Origin: Hymenobacter metallicola
GTDB lineage: Bacteria; Bacteroidota; Bacteroidia; Cytophagales; Hymenobacteraceae
Reading direction: 5' to 3'
NCBI RefSeq assembly: GCF_004745645.1
Contig: NZ_SRMB01000006.1
Span: 124,001-188,000 of the forward strand
DNA: 64,000 bases
Made by a program: the position numbers and the translations under genes. The notes beneath the pieces were generated by a model. The model ran no database searches. It saw only the letters and a list, made by a program, of their open reading frames with translations, and was not told where the DNA came from. Shown here piece after piece: positions 41,476 through 50,312 of the stretch (positions are counted from its first letter, which is position 1; each line of letters starts with the position of its first letter).

Positions 41476-42173
41476 TAATACACGCTGCGTAGTGCCGTCA
41501 CCGTTTGCGAACCAGCAATGCCATCCTCTTTAAATCCTTTGCTTACCTGGAAGAGCTTAATGGCCGCCTGGGTAATCAGATCAAACGTGCCAGTCGCTTT
41601 TACGCCTGGATAGCCCCGGGTAACCAACAATTGCTGGAGCGCTTCGACATCACTCCCCCGATCGCCCAGTTTCAATACCCTCTCCCCCAGGGTATAGTAA
41701 GGAAGAGCAGTAGTTGAATACGTGCCTGTACCCGAGTAATTGGAAGCAGGAGCAGGACTGCTGGGGGTAGAGGAAGGGGTAGTTGAGGGCGTATACGAAG
41801 GGCTTGGTGTATACGCAGGCGTATAGGAAGACCCTGAAGAGGAAGGCGTGTAGCTCGAGGAGGAATAATGAGAGCTATGGGAGGAGTGCGAGGAGTGCGA
41901 GCGGTGGGAGCTGTGGGAACGGTGCGAAGCATGCATCATCGCCTTGCTTTTACTTGGATCTGCCACATTCAATCGCAAGACGAGTTGCGATTTGCGTTTG
42001 GTTGCGCGCAATCGCTCAATAAAAGCATCATCCAGCGATACGGTAGCCGACTCACGGACGGTACCGGCCTCGACGCGCGTGGAGGTAAAAGCCAGTAAAC
42101 CCGTGTATAAGACCATGAATGTCTTGGCCATTAAGGCCATGAATCCATCTTCCTCATAGTAGTTGTCTTTCAT
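41475..42173 (-). CDS. hxsA: His-Xaa-Ser repeat protein HxsA
   Basis: The 232-residue product has a short N-terminal hydrophobic segment (about 12-32), a linker, and a run of His-Xaa-Ser repeats near residues 82-104 (HRSHSSHRSHSSHSSHSSHYS). A Ser/Thr/Pro-rich stretch leads to a peptidoglycan-binding-like domain near 165-232 (LKLGDRGSDVEALQQLL, ending TVTALRSVY). It is the likely substrate of the two radical SAM enzymes. The first gene of the system, read from a divergent promoter region. Confidence 0.9.
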   Translation of the reverse strand: MKDNYYEEDGFMALMAKTFMVLYTGLLAFTSTRVEAGTVRESATVSLDDAFIERLRATKRKSQLVLRLNVADPSKSKAMMHASHRSHSSHRSHSSHSSHSSHYSSSSYTPSSSGSSYTPAYTPSPSYTPSTTPSSTPSSPAPASNYSGTGTYSTTALPYYTLGERVLKLGDRGSDVEALQQLLVTRGYPGVKATGTFDLITQAAIKLFQVSKGFKEDGIAGSQTVTALRSVY

Positions 42174-42501
42174 AAACAGTAGGATGGTTTGAATCCTAAA
42201 GCTAAGTAGGTTTAGAGGAACGCGTCGCTTTTTCCTACTTTTATTTTACGCCTTTTCACCGCATCTCTTCCTGTTTCCTGAGCACTGCAGAAAAGTAATT
42301 TATTCTTTTCCCGTCTCGGGTACTCGACTCGCAAACCGCGCTGGGTTCACCCGTTCATGGCGACCGCGAGGCGCACTGACGCCCAGCACGTCAGTCTAAA
42401 GCTAATAGGTCGGCAAAGCATCTGATCCTCAGACTCCCAACAAGTCATATTTAGTAGCGAAAGCCAATACCTTTACGCTGTCCACTCTTTCATTTTCCCA
42501 T
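42174..42501. promoter_or_regulatory. Divergent promoter region, hxs operon and PHP-domain gene
   Basis: About 330 bp of non-coding sequence. A TAgcTTTA box on the minus strand (42197-42204) lies 24 bp before hxsA, and a TAccTTTA box on the plus strand (42468-42475) lies about 27 bp before the PHP-domain gene. Both resemble the Bacteroidota -7 element TAnnTTTG. No gene seen. Confidence 0.4.
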
Positions 42502-45381
42502 ATGCACCTATTTACCCGCTTCATGAGCCCTTTGCTTACCCTGGGCGTGCTACTGTTCTGCTCGGGGGCAATTCACGGCCAGAACTCAGTCCTGCTCGAT
42601 GACTTCAACCGGGCCGACTCGCCCACCGTAGGCAACGGCTGGGTGGAAACCGAAACCACGCCCGGTACCGGGGCCACGGTCACGGCGGGCCAGCTGCGCC
42701 TGAGCAGCGGCACAGTGGGCAAGGACTTTGTCAGCCGCGACGTGCGCACGCGCTACAGCCCGGTGCTCAGCGACAACGCTGGCCAGCTGACCTGGGCCTG
42801 GAATATGCAGCAGTCCCGGCCTAATCCCTCGGGTTTCTTGAACAACAACTACGGGGTGGCCTTTGTGTTGGCCGGCAGCACCGAGAACCTGCTTACGGGT
42901 AACGGCTACGCCGTCGTCTATGGCAACGGTGGGGCTAGCGACAGCCTGCGCCTGGTACGCTATACCGGCGGGCTCAGTGGCAACACGAACCTGAAGACGC
43001 TGGTGGCCGTCGCCGTGCCGGCCAACCCGACCACGGGCCCCTTCTCGACCGTACGCGTGACTTACTCGGCCGAGGAGAACACCTGGACCCTGGAGCAAAC
43101 GGCCAACACCACGTCCTTTGACGACCCGACCACAGCCACCTTTACCCGTGTGGGCAGCCGCTCGGACGATACCTACACCGGCGTAGCGCTGCCCTATATC
43201 GGCTGCTTCTGGAACCACGCCACCACGGCCACCGAGGCGGCTGTCTTCGACAATATCTACGTAACGGCGCCCTGCACCCAGGATCCGGAGCCCACCCAGG
43301 CCGGCACGGCCAGTGGGGCCACGGGCATCACCAGCACGAGCGCGACGCTGAACTGGACGACCGGCAATGGTAGCGGGCGCCTGGTGGTCGTGCGCGGACC
43401 CGGGGCCAGCACGGCTCTGCCCAGTGACGGCGTTACGTACCCGGTCAGCGCCAGCTTTGGCACCGGCGGACAACTAGGTACGGGTGCCTACGCCGTGGCT
43501 ACTGGTACGGCCTCCAGCGTGACCGTGCAGGGCCTGCAGCCCAACACTACCTACACTTACCAAGTCTACGAGTACAACGGGGCGGGCTGCGCCACCAACT
43601 ACCTACAAAGCCCCTCCCAGGGCCCGACAGTGAGCGTAACCTTTACCACCCAGCCCTGCCAGCTGGCCACGGCACCCACCGCTTCAGCCACCGCGGCCAC
43701 GGCGACGCTCTCGGGCACGCGCGGCGCCGTCGTGTCCTGGCAGCCGGGCAATGGCAGCGGCCGACTCGTCGTCGTGCGTGCCGGCCAGGCACCGACCACG
43801 CTGCCCGTGAGCGGCATGGTATACTCTGGCGGCAGCTCCTACGGCACGGGCTCGGCTCTGGCCCCCGGCGAGTTTGTGGTCTATTCCGGTACGGGTACCA
43901 CGGTGACGCTTTCGAACCTACCCACCGGGCAAACCCTATACGTGGCCGTGTACGAGTTCAACGGCACGGGCTGCGCGACGGCCTACCGCACCACGGCACC
44001 GGCCACTGCGCAGCTGGTGGTGCCCACCCCACCGGTGGGCACGCCACGCTTCTTCTTTGGTAACCTACACGCGCACTCGGCCTTCTCCGACGGCAACCAG
44101 GATGCGGGCAGCTCCGGAGCCAGCACCCCGCTGCAGGACTTCCAATTCGCCGACGCCTCGCTGCACAGTGACTTTCTAGGCATTGCCGAGCACAACCACA
44201 GCCAGGCTGGCATGCAACGGCCCAACTACGCCATCGGCCTGCAGCAGGCCGACCAGGCCACCAACGCCGACTTTGTGGCCCTCTACGGCATGGAGTGGGG
44301 CGTTATCTCCGGGGGCGGCCACGCGCTGGTCTACGGGGTGAATGAGCTGCTGGGCTGGGAGCCGGGCAACTACGACGTGTACGTGCCCCGCAGCGACTAT
44401 AATGCCCTGTTCCGGCAGATCAACAAACGCCCGGGGGCTTTCGCCACGCTGGCCCACCCGCAGAGCGGCGACTACAACAACTTGGCTACCGGTGCCTTCC
44501 GCGCGGTGGCCGACTCGGCTGTGGTAGGCACGGTGCTGCGCTCGGGCCCAGCCACCTCGACGAACGTGACCTACAGCAACCCCAGCAGTAGCAGCTACGA
44601 GAGCACGTTCACGGCCTTGCTGGCCAAGGGCTACCACGTGGGCATCACGCTCGACCACGACAACCACAACACAACCTTCAACCGCACCACCCAGGGCCGC
44701 CTGGTGATTGTGGCTCCCAGCCTGACGAAAGAGGCCCTGCTGACGGCCCTGCGCCAGCGCAGCTTCTATGCCTCCGATGACTGGAACGCGGAAGTCACCT
44801 ATACCGTGGGTGGCCAGCCGATGGGCAGCATCTTCACGGCACCGGTTGCGCCAGCCATTGCCCTGTCGGTGAACGATGTAGACGGGGAGGCTATCCGCTC
44901 CATCACCCTGATGAAGGGCACACCCGGCAGCGGCCAGGTGGCCCAGGCGCTGACTTCGGTTGCCGGTACCACCGCTTTGACCTTCTCGGATGCGGCCCTC
45001 GCCACGGGTAGCACGGCCTACTACTACGCCATCATCCTCGAACAGGATGGGGACCGGATTGTCACCTCGCCCATCTGGTACACGCGCAACGTGGTTACCG
45101 GTACGCAGGCGGCCCAGCCGTCATTGGCCTTGCAGGTGTTTCCCAATCCAACCACCGGTAACAGCACACTTTCCTATTATCTGTCTGCCGCGGAGCCCGT
45201 GACCATCGACGTGCTGGATGCCATGGGCCGGACCGTGACCACGCTTCGCCAGCAAGTCTACGAAGCCAGCGGCTCGCACACGCTGACTGTTCCTTCGGAG
45301 CAGTGGCAGAGCGGAGTGTACCTGATTCGTGTGCTGCAAGGCTCTCAGGTCACCTATCAGCGTTTATTGGTCACACAGTAG
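42502..45381 (+). CDS. Secreted PHP-domain protein with T9SS C-terminal sorting signal
   Basis: The 959-residue protein has a signal peptide (to about IHGQ, residue 27), a beta-sandwich region (about 30-250), two fibronectin III-like Ser/Thr-rich repeats (ATLNWTTGNGSGRLVVVRG and the similar AVVSWQPGNGSGRLVVVRA), then a PHP-type metallo-hydrolase domain from about residue 515 with NLHAHSAFSDGN and later TLAHPQ and TLDHDNHN metal-ligand motifs. A T9SS type A C-terminal domain ends the protein (FPNPTTGNSTLSYYL, SGVYLIRVL). It is probably exported across the outer membrane and hydrolyses a phosphoester of unknown kind. Confidence 0.85.
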   Translation: MHLFTRFMSPLLTLGVLLFCSGAIHGQNSVLLDDFNRADSPTVGNGWVETETTPGTGATVTAGQLRLSSGTVGKDFVSRDVRTRYSPVLSDNAGQLTWAWNMQQSRPNPSGFLNNNYGVAFVLAGSTENLLTGNGYAVVYGNGGASDSLRLVRYTGGLSGNTNLKTLVAVAVPANPTTGPFSTVRVTYSAEENTWTLEQTANTTSFDDPTTATFTRVGSRSDDTYTGVALPYIGCFWNHATTATEAAVFDNIYVTAPCTQDPEPTQAGTASGATGITSTSATLNWTTGNGSGRLVVVRGPGASTALPSDGVTYPVSASFGTGGQLGTGAYAVATGTASSVTVQGLQPNTTYTYQVYEYNGAGCATNYLQSPSQGPTVSVTFTTQPCQLATAPTASATAATATLSGTRGAVVSWQPGNGSGRLVVVRAGQAPTTLPVSGMVYSGGSSYGTGSALAPGEFVVYSGTGTTVTLSNLPTGQTLYVAVYEFNGTGCATAYRTTAPATAQLVVPTPPVGTPRFFFGNLHAHSAFSDGNQDAGSSGASTPLQDFQFADASLHSDFLGIAEHNHSQAGMQRPNYAIGLQQADQATNADFVALYGMEWGVISGGGHALVYGVNELLGWEPGNYDVYVPRSDYNALFRQINKRPGAFATLAHPQSGDYNNLATGAFRAVADSAVVGTVLRSGPATSTNVTYSNPSSSSYESTFTALLAKGYHVGITLDHDNHNTTFNRTTQGRLVIVAPSLTKEALLTALRQRSFYASDDWNAEVTYTVGGQPMGSIFTAPVAPAIALSVNDVDGEAIRSITLMKGTPGSGQVAQALTSVAGTTALTFSDAALATGSTAYYYAIILEQDGDRIVTSPIWYTRNVVTGTQAAQPSLALQVFPNPTTGNSTLSYYLSAAEPVTIDVLDAMGRTVTTLRQQVYEASGSHTLTVPSEQWQSGVYLIRVLQGSQVTYQRLLVTQ

Positions 45382-45401
45382 CATAGCACTAAGGCACTAA
45401 G

Positions 45402-45434
45402 AAAGGCCCCGGCGTATCGTACGCCGGGGCCTTT
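45402..45434 (+). terminator. Rho-independent terminator after the PHP-domain gene
   Basis: A perfect 15-bp inverted repeat (45402-45416 and 45420-45434) with a 3-nt loop, flanked by A and T tracts, 20 bp after the stop. Strong on both strands. Confidence 0.85.
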
Positions 45435-45556
45435 CTGGTCACAGTAGGATATCCTGATTTCCACCTCCTCTTGTCATAAGCATATCTACTAGAGAGCAAG
45501 ATGAATGTTTTGAACCGTAGTACTTTTTCTATCTTGATGGCCTTATTTTCTACGAT

Positions 45557-46468
45557 ATGAAAAAACATTTACTGTTTTGCCTTATTTGCTTTCTTCCGCA
45601 TATGGTCGCCGCTCAATTCCCAATTGGAAGCGCGGCACTTCTGCTGGTGAACGGTGCCCAAGCAGGCTCTAAAGCCCTAAAGAACCGGGCCAACAAGCCA
45701 GGGGAGTTTGTGACCTATTTCCGGGTCGGCCAGGACTCGATAGCTAGCAAGCGCACGCCGGAGAACAAGTTGCGCGGAGCGGCATCGACCGATATTCAGG
45801 AACTGGAGCACTATCTGGCAGCTGCGAACGCAAAGTACCGCCAGCCGGAACAGGAGTTTAGTTTCGATAACGCTACTTCCTCGCTCTACATCCAACGCAT
45901 CCGCACGCAACAACCCAAGTGGGACGTACTGCCTTATGAGCAGGAGGCCCAGTTCTATACTCAGCAGAGTAGGGCCCGCTACACGGCTGCCCGTGAACGG
46001 GAACAACTCGCCCGACAGCTCGCCCAACAAAAAGCGGTTGCCCGGCAGGATAGCCTCTTGCAGGTGGCTCGCCGCCGACAGGCAACGGCGGATAGTCTGC
46101 GAGCCGTTATTCTCGCCCGAGTCCGTCACGTACAGGATAGCCTCTCTGCGCTGGCTCAGCAACAACTGGCCACCGAGGACCCGGCCGCTGCCGTGGAAGC
46201 GACTACGAGCCAGCCTAAAGCGGTAGCCAGTTCCTATTCCGCTGTTACGCGCCCCACTAGCACCAAGGGGAAGGTAAAGGCCAAAGTGGCTCCTCGCCCC
46301 GCTGTATCCAGTGGCCCAAAAGTATATATCTGTGGCAATGGCCGCACCGAAGTCTACCATGCTAGTGAGGGCTGCTCGGCGATGAACCGGTGTACCTATC
46401 AAACCCTAATCATGCGGACTAAGGAGGCACAGGCGTCGGGGTTACGCGAATGTATGAAGTGCTTCTAG
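45557..46468 (+). CDS. Secreted coiled-coil protein with Cys-rich C-terminal domain
   Basis: The 303-residue product has a signal peptide (MKKHLLFCLICFLPHMVAAQ), a charged Gln/Ala/Arg-rich coiled coil (about 120-210), a Lys/Pro linker, and a C-terminal domain VYICGNGRTEVYHASEGC then a later CMKCF. The K/E-V-Y-H-x(5)-C and final CxxC resemble small Ada-like or nuclease-associated zinc-binding modules seen in many secreted Bacteroidota proteins. Function unknown. No partner gene is adjacent. Confidence 0.6.
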   Translation: MKKHLLFCLICFLPHMVAAQFPIGSAALLLVNGAQAGSKALKNRANKPGEFVTYFRVGQDSIASKRTPENKLRGAASTDIQELEHYLAAANAKYRQPEQEFSFDNATSSLYIQRIRTQQPKWDVLPYEQEAQFYTQQSRARYTAAREREQLARQLAQQKAVARQDSLLQVARRRQATADSLRAVILARVRHVQDSLSALAQQQLATEDPAAAVEATTSQPKAVASSYSAVTRPTSTKGKVKAKVAPRPAVSSGPKVYICGNGRTEVYHASEGCSAMNRCTYQTLIMRTKEAQASGLRECMKCF

Positions 46469-46577
46469 AAAGCCATTACAGGTAGGCTGGCAAGCAGCAG
46501 ATACTACTATGCCGACAGGGTAGTCGTGTCTGCTGGTCTATGTTTGTTTGAGTGTGCTATTCCGTGTTAAGAGTCTA

Positions 46578-47369
46578 ATGAGTAAAAGTCGGGCCTATAT
46601 TTATCAGCTCTTTGATCCACACGATGGAGGGCAAGGACTTGAGCGTGTGTTCGATGGCATCCTCTTAGGACTGGTCCTGTTGAATGGGGCGGCTGTTGTG
46701 CTTGGTTCTGTGAAAAGCTTATATGCCTCGTACAAACCCTACTTTGTTGCCATCGAGGTTGTTTCGGTTTATGTATTTACCCTCGAATATGCCCTACGGG
46801 TGTGGTCGTGTGTAGAAGACCGCCGGTTTCAACGTTCTATCGGAGGTCGGCTACGCTTCATGCGTACGCCCATGGCGTTAGTTGATCTCTTGGCAATACT
46901 ACCCTTCTACCTGTCCATTGCAGGCATTGATCTGCGCATTCTTCGGCTGCTACGCCTATTTCGTCTGTTGAAGGTGGCGCGTTATGTGCGGGCCCTGCAG
47001 GTAATTGGTCAGGTCGTTCGGCGTAAGCGCCCGGAATTGCTGGTGACTACCGGCGTAATTGGGCTGATGCTCGTGCTAGTTTCCAGCCTGATGTACGTGG
47101 TGGAAAGTGAAGCCCAGCCCGATAAGTTTGGTAGCATACCCGAAACGATGTGGTGGGGAGTCGCCACGCTGACTACCGTGGGGTATGGCGATGTCTATCC
47201 AATTACCGTGGCCGGTAAACTATTAAGTAGCATTATCGCTGTACTCGGGCTGGGGCTATTTGCTTTACCCACCGGAATACTCGCGGCTGGTTTTTCCGAG
47301 CAGCTTGCGCAACAGCGTATTGCCACGGAAGTACCCGTGTACTGCCCGCATTGCGGTCACAAACTGTAG
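46578..47369 (+). CDS. Voltage-gated-type potassium channel
   Basis: From ATG 46578 the 263-residue product has six hydrophobic segments. The fourth carries regularly spaced Arg residues (LRILRLLRLFRLLKVARYVR near 120-140), like a voltage sensor, and the pore loop reads TTVGYGDVYP near 197-206, the K+ selectivity filter. A C-terminal zinc-ribbon-like CPHCGH ends the protein. It belongs to the VIC ion transporter family. No operon partner is evident. Confidence 0.88.
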   Translation: MSKSRAYIYQLFDPHDGGQGLERVFDGILLGLVLLNGAAVVLGSVKSLYASYKPYFVAIEVVSVYVFTLEYALRVWSCVEDRRFQRSIGGRLRFMRTPMALVDLLAILPFYLSIAGIDLRILRLLRLFRLLKVARYVRALQVIGQVVRRKRPELLVTTGVIGLMLVLVSSLMYVVESEAQPDKFGSIPETMWWGVATLTTVGYGDVYPITVAGKLLSSIIAVLGLGLFALPTGILAAGFSEQLAQQRIATEVPVYCPHCGHKL

Positions 47370-47476
47370 GAGTTGTTGGTGCATAACAAGTAGTGAAGCT
47401 GTACATTAGGGGTTGGTTAACGGCCCACAATCATCATTGCAATGAACTTTCCCATAGACATCGGAGTACTTTATTT

Positions 47477-47497
47477 TAAAGTAATACTTTAGTTTTG
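47477..47497 (+). promoter_or_regulatory. Promoter and palindromic operator of the second Fic module antitoxin
   Basis: A 15-bp palindrome taaagtaatacttta (47477-47491) overlaps an exact -7 box TAGTTTTG (47490-47497) just 4 bp before the antitoxin ATG at 47502. Transcription should start about 6 nt after the box, that is at or next to the start codon, so the mRNA may be leaderless. The palindrome fits autoregulation. Confidence 0.5.
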
Positions 47498-47501
47498 CTA
47501 C

Positions 47502-47678
47502 ATGAAACTCCGGGACCGCTACCGTCAGCTACAGGATCCAGCCGTGGTCAAAGCCATGGTGATTCGCTCGGTGTATGCCTCCATGGCCCTGGAGAATCAA
47601 ACGGTTTCTGTGGACCGCTTGGAAGCGCTCTACGAGCAAACCCAACCAGCTACCCCAGGGGCTGCAGCTGCGCGCTGA
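47502..47678 (+). CDS. Fic antitoxin with SxxxEN inhibitory motif
   Basis: A 58-residue frame from ATG 47502 to TGA 47676-47678. It reads RSVYASMALENQTVSVDRLEAL: the S-x-x-x-E-N (SMALEN, residues 29-34) matches the (S/T)xxxE(G/N) motif that antitoxins push into the ATP site of Fic toxins, and the downstream helix resembles those of small Fic antitoxins. The gene converges on a Fic gene on the other strand and their last 29 bp overlap. Recognised from the motif and the neighbour, not from length alone. Confidence 0.7.
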   Translation: MKLRDRYRQLQDPAVVKAMVIRSVYASMALENQTVSVDRLEALYEQTQPATPGAAAAR

Positions 47679-48240
47679 TCAAGTGCTGGAGCGGCTGTAG
47701 ATCATAGGCATCCGCTTGACGAATGGCCTGTAGATACTGCGCTCGGCCTTCTCCTTTCTCCCGTTGGTACAGGATTACTTCCTGGTAGCCATAGTTGTAC
47801 GCCAATAGGTTTGTGAGCAAACGCGCCGTGCGTCCGTTGCCATTGGTAAACGGGTGTATGGCCACGAGACGATGATGGGCATAGGCCAACAGCTCCGCTA
47901 CTTGGTCACGCGTGGGCTCCTCGGCGAACAACCCCATCCGGTGACGCAGTTCGTCAAAGAACTCATACAGCAGCATGGGGACCCGAGCGGCAGCCGGTGG
48001 CAGGTAAGCACCGACGTTCGGCACCTGTGTACGCCATTGCCCAGCCCACTCATAGAGATGGCCGAAGGCGCGCCGGTGCAGATCTTGTAGTAAGAAGGTA
48101 GATAGGTCGACTGGATACTCCAACTCCTCCAGCAAGTAGCGCTCGACGGTTGCTACGCCCAGCGCCTCCTGTTCGTTGAGTTCCTCCTTGTTGGTAATGC
48201 CGAGCCGATTGTCTTCCGGCGCATCGGTATAATGTCCCAT
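47650..48240 (-). CDS. Fic family protein (AMP transferase toxin)
   Basis: The 196-residue protein is close to a minimal Fic domain. The catalytic loop HPFTNGNGRTARLL lies near residues 127-140 with all key residues. FGHLYEWAGQWRT near 59-71 is the conserved start of the Fic fold. Fic proteins of this length rely on a separate antitoxin, here the convergent gene at 47502-47678 with the inhibitory motif. It starts 2 bp after the serine recombinase frame ends, on the same strand. Confidence 0.9.
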   Translation of the reverse strand: MGHYTDAPEDNRLGITNKEELNEQEALGVATVERYLLEELEYPVDLSTFLLQDLHRRAFGHLYEWAGQWRTQVPNVGAYLPPAAARVPMLLYEFFDELRHRMGLFAEEPTRDQVAELLAYAHHRLVAIHPFTNGNGRTARLLTNLLAYNYGYQEVILYQREKGEGRAQYLQAIRQADAYDLQPLQHLISAQLQPLG

Positions 48241-48242
48241 TC

Positions 48243-48938
48243 CTATAACGTTACTGTTGCTGCTTTCGTAGCACGCTTTAGTAAGCGCTGCACGGACATG
48301 GGAAAGAACGCCTTTCCTCTTCTGGTTCGGTAGCCCGCCTCGTTGAGCTCATCGGCCATCTGCTGCAGGGTGTGGCCTTGCGCATGCAGCAGACTTACCA
48401 ACCGGGCGGCCTGGCGGTTTTACTGGTTATCGCGGGCGTTGGCCTGGCGCACGTGCCGACTTTTCTCAATGGCTGCTGGCGTCAGGTTGGCCGGCGTCCC
48501 GAGCTGTGCCCCCCGGGCCTTCTTGGCGGCCAGTGCATCCTTCGTCCGTTTGGCGATGGTCTCGCGCTCGTGCTGGGCGATGACGGCGAAGAGCCCGACG
48601 GTAAGCGTGTTCGCATCGGGCATGTCACAGCAGACAAACTCCACCCCCGAGTCACGCAGGGCGAAGATAAACCCCGCATTACGCGAGAGTCGGTCGAGCT
48701 TGGCAATGAGCAGTACGGCGCCGTGTTGCCGGGCCGCGGCGATGGCGGCCGCCAGCTGCGGGCGTTGGTTCTTCTTCCCGCTCTCGACTTCGACAAATTC
48801 GCCCACCACGTGGCCCGCACTTGTAACGAAACTCTGCACGGCGGCTTGCTGGGCTTCGAGGCCCAGACCAGAGGCCCCTTGCTTCTGGGTAGAGACGCGG
48901 TAGTAGGGGATGTACTTCTTAGTAGTCGACGACAGCAT
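48243..48938 (-). pseudogene. Serine recombinase/resolvase interrupted before its HTH domain
   Basis: From ATG 48938 a 172-residue frame carries the resolvase catalytic domain: YYRVSTQKQGASGLGLEAQQ with the catalytic Ser, and IAKLDRLSRNAGFIFALRD near 95-113. A TAA at 48420-48422 then stops it after ARDNQ. The same frame continues for 58 residues as NRQAARLVSLLHAQGHTLQQ and MADELNEAGYRTRRGKAFFP, which is the expected C-terminal helix-turn-helix, ending at a TAG at 48243-48245. So the DNA-binding domain is cut off by one stop. The frame ends 2 bp before the Fic gene, on the same strand. Confidence 0.75.
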
Positions 48939-49055
48939 CAAGGGGCGATTGGGAGGAAAGTTGGCGCAAGATAGCCGATATAACGTTTATTAAACGACCG
49001 TTTGTTAAAGGTTATACAGAAGATCTTTCGGTAACTTCTACCGATGTCCTCTTTA

Positions 49056-49090
49056 ATAAGGACTGATAAAGTTTACTTATCAGTCCTTAT
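49056..49090. repeat. 14-bp perfect inverted repeat before the second integrase
   Basis: Arms ataaggactgataa and ttatcagtccttat (49056-49069, 49077-49090) with a 7-nt loop, about 60 bp before the integrase start. It could be a recombinase core site, an operator, or a terminator of the incoming minus-strand region. Confidence 0.6.
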
Positions 49091-49148
49091 CTTGTAGACG
49101 AGAAAAGCCTCGGTTTTCGGCGGCTTACTCCTTTATTATATAGCTACC

Positions 49149-50108
49149 GTGATCAACCTGCCCGCCGCCCCGTCCGCACCAGCTCCGCAAGTGCCCGCGC
49201 ACTTGGTGGAATCATCGCATCGATACGTCGAGTCCGGCCTGCGCGGAGCGGCTAACACGGTGCGCGCCTACGCCGGCGACTGGAAACGCTTCACGGCTTG
49301 GTGCACCTTGCACGAGCTGACGTCACTACCGGCGCCGGTCGAAGCATTGGTGGGATTTCTGGCGGAGCTGGCCGACGCGGGGAAAAAGTTTGCCACCATT
49401 CAACGGCACGCGGCGGCCATTGCTAAGGCGCATGAGTTGGCTGGGCTGGACTCACCTACTGCCGACAAGAAAATAAAGGTGCTACTTAAAGGCATTGCCC
49501 GCGAGAAAAAGACTAGGCAAAAGCAGGCGCCGGCGTTTTCCCTGGCTTCGTTCAAGCGCACGGTCAAAAGCATCGACGTGAGTACGTCCGCCGGGCTACG
49601 CAATCGGGCCTTGTTGCTGCTGGGTTTTACTGGGGCATTTCGCCGCTCAGAACTCGAAGCGCTTAATATCGAAGATTTGGCGTTCGATGACGAGGGCTTA
49701 GTGGTCACGCTACCGCAGAGCAAAACTAACCAAGAAGGTCAGGCTGAAGAGAAAGCCATTTTTTACTCTCCGGATCCGGCATTATGCCCCATCCGATCCT
49801 TGCAAGCTTGGCTGCGGTTACTTAACCATGCTCAGGGGGCAGTGTTCGTATCACTGCGCAAAAACAATCAACTGACCGCTAGACGTATGACTACAAAATA
49901 TATAAACCTGATTGTTCAGCAGTATTTGGGCACCCAGTACACGGCCCACTCGCTACGGGCCTCATTCGTTACGGTTTCCAAGCTCAATGGAGCAGATGAT
50001 GGTAAGGTGATGAACCAGACTAAGCATAAGACTTCAGCGATGATTCGGCGCTACACACGACTCGACAACGTTCGCTTACATAATGCAGCTAAAGAGCTAG
50101 GGCTATGA
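49149..50108 (+). CDS. Tyrosine recombinase/integrase (second of two)
   Basis: The 319-residue protein starts at GTG 49149. Catalytic residues are visible: Arg165/166 in GAFRRSEL, Lys192 in QSKTNQ, HSLR at 267-270 and Tyr302 in RRYTRL. The core-binding domain is about residues 20-115. It resembles the recombinase at 5433-6485 throughout. It lies just before the AT-rich methyltransferase-ATPase pair, and after it the composition drops sharply, which suggests it moved those genes. It has no excisionase-like neighbour. Confidence 0.88.
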   Translation: MINLPAAPSAPAPQVPAHLVESSHRYVESGLRGAANTVRAYAGDWKRFTAWCTLHELTSLPAPVEALVGFLAELADAGKKFATIQRHAAAIAKAHELAGLDSPTADKKIKVLLKGIAREKKTRQKQAPAFSLASFKRTVKSIDVSTSAGLRNRALLLLGFTGAFRRSELEALNIEDLAFDDEGLVVTLPQSKTNQEGQAEEKAIFYSPDPALCPIRSLQAWLRLLNHAQGAVFVSLRKNNQLTARRMTTKYINLIVQQYLGTQYTAHSLRASFVTVSKLNGADDGKVMNQTKHKTSAMIRRYTRLDNVRLHNAAKELGL

Positions 50109-50312
50109 CTCATAGTGATTCTTTGATTGAAAATAGCGCTGAGGTACTTACATTTGATGCTTGAGTCTTTGTTTATGAAATTGCAAATATTGATTTTATC
50201 AGTGATGCAATTGGGATAAACTCAACGCAAACTAGTCTCAATACCCATTGAACTCTGAATACAAGAAATTCTATACTGCTAACTAATTTTCGAATGCAGT
50301 CTCTGAAATCTA

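Noticed and set aside
41860..41935. Tandem repeat run that could be read as a CRISPR-like array
   Set aside because: It is the coding repeat of the HxsA His-Xaa-Ser region; no spacers or cas genes.
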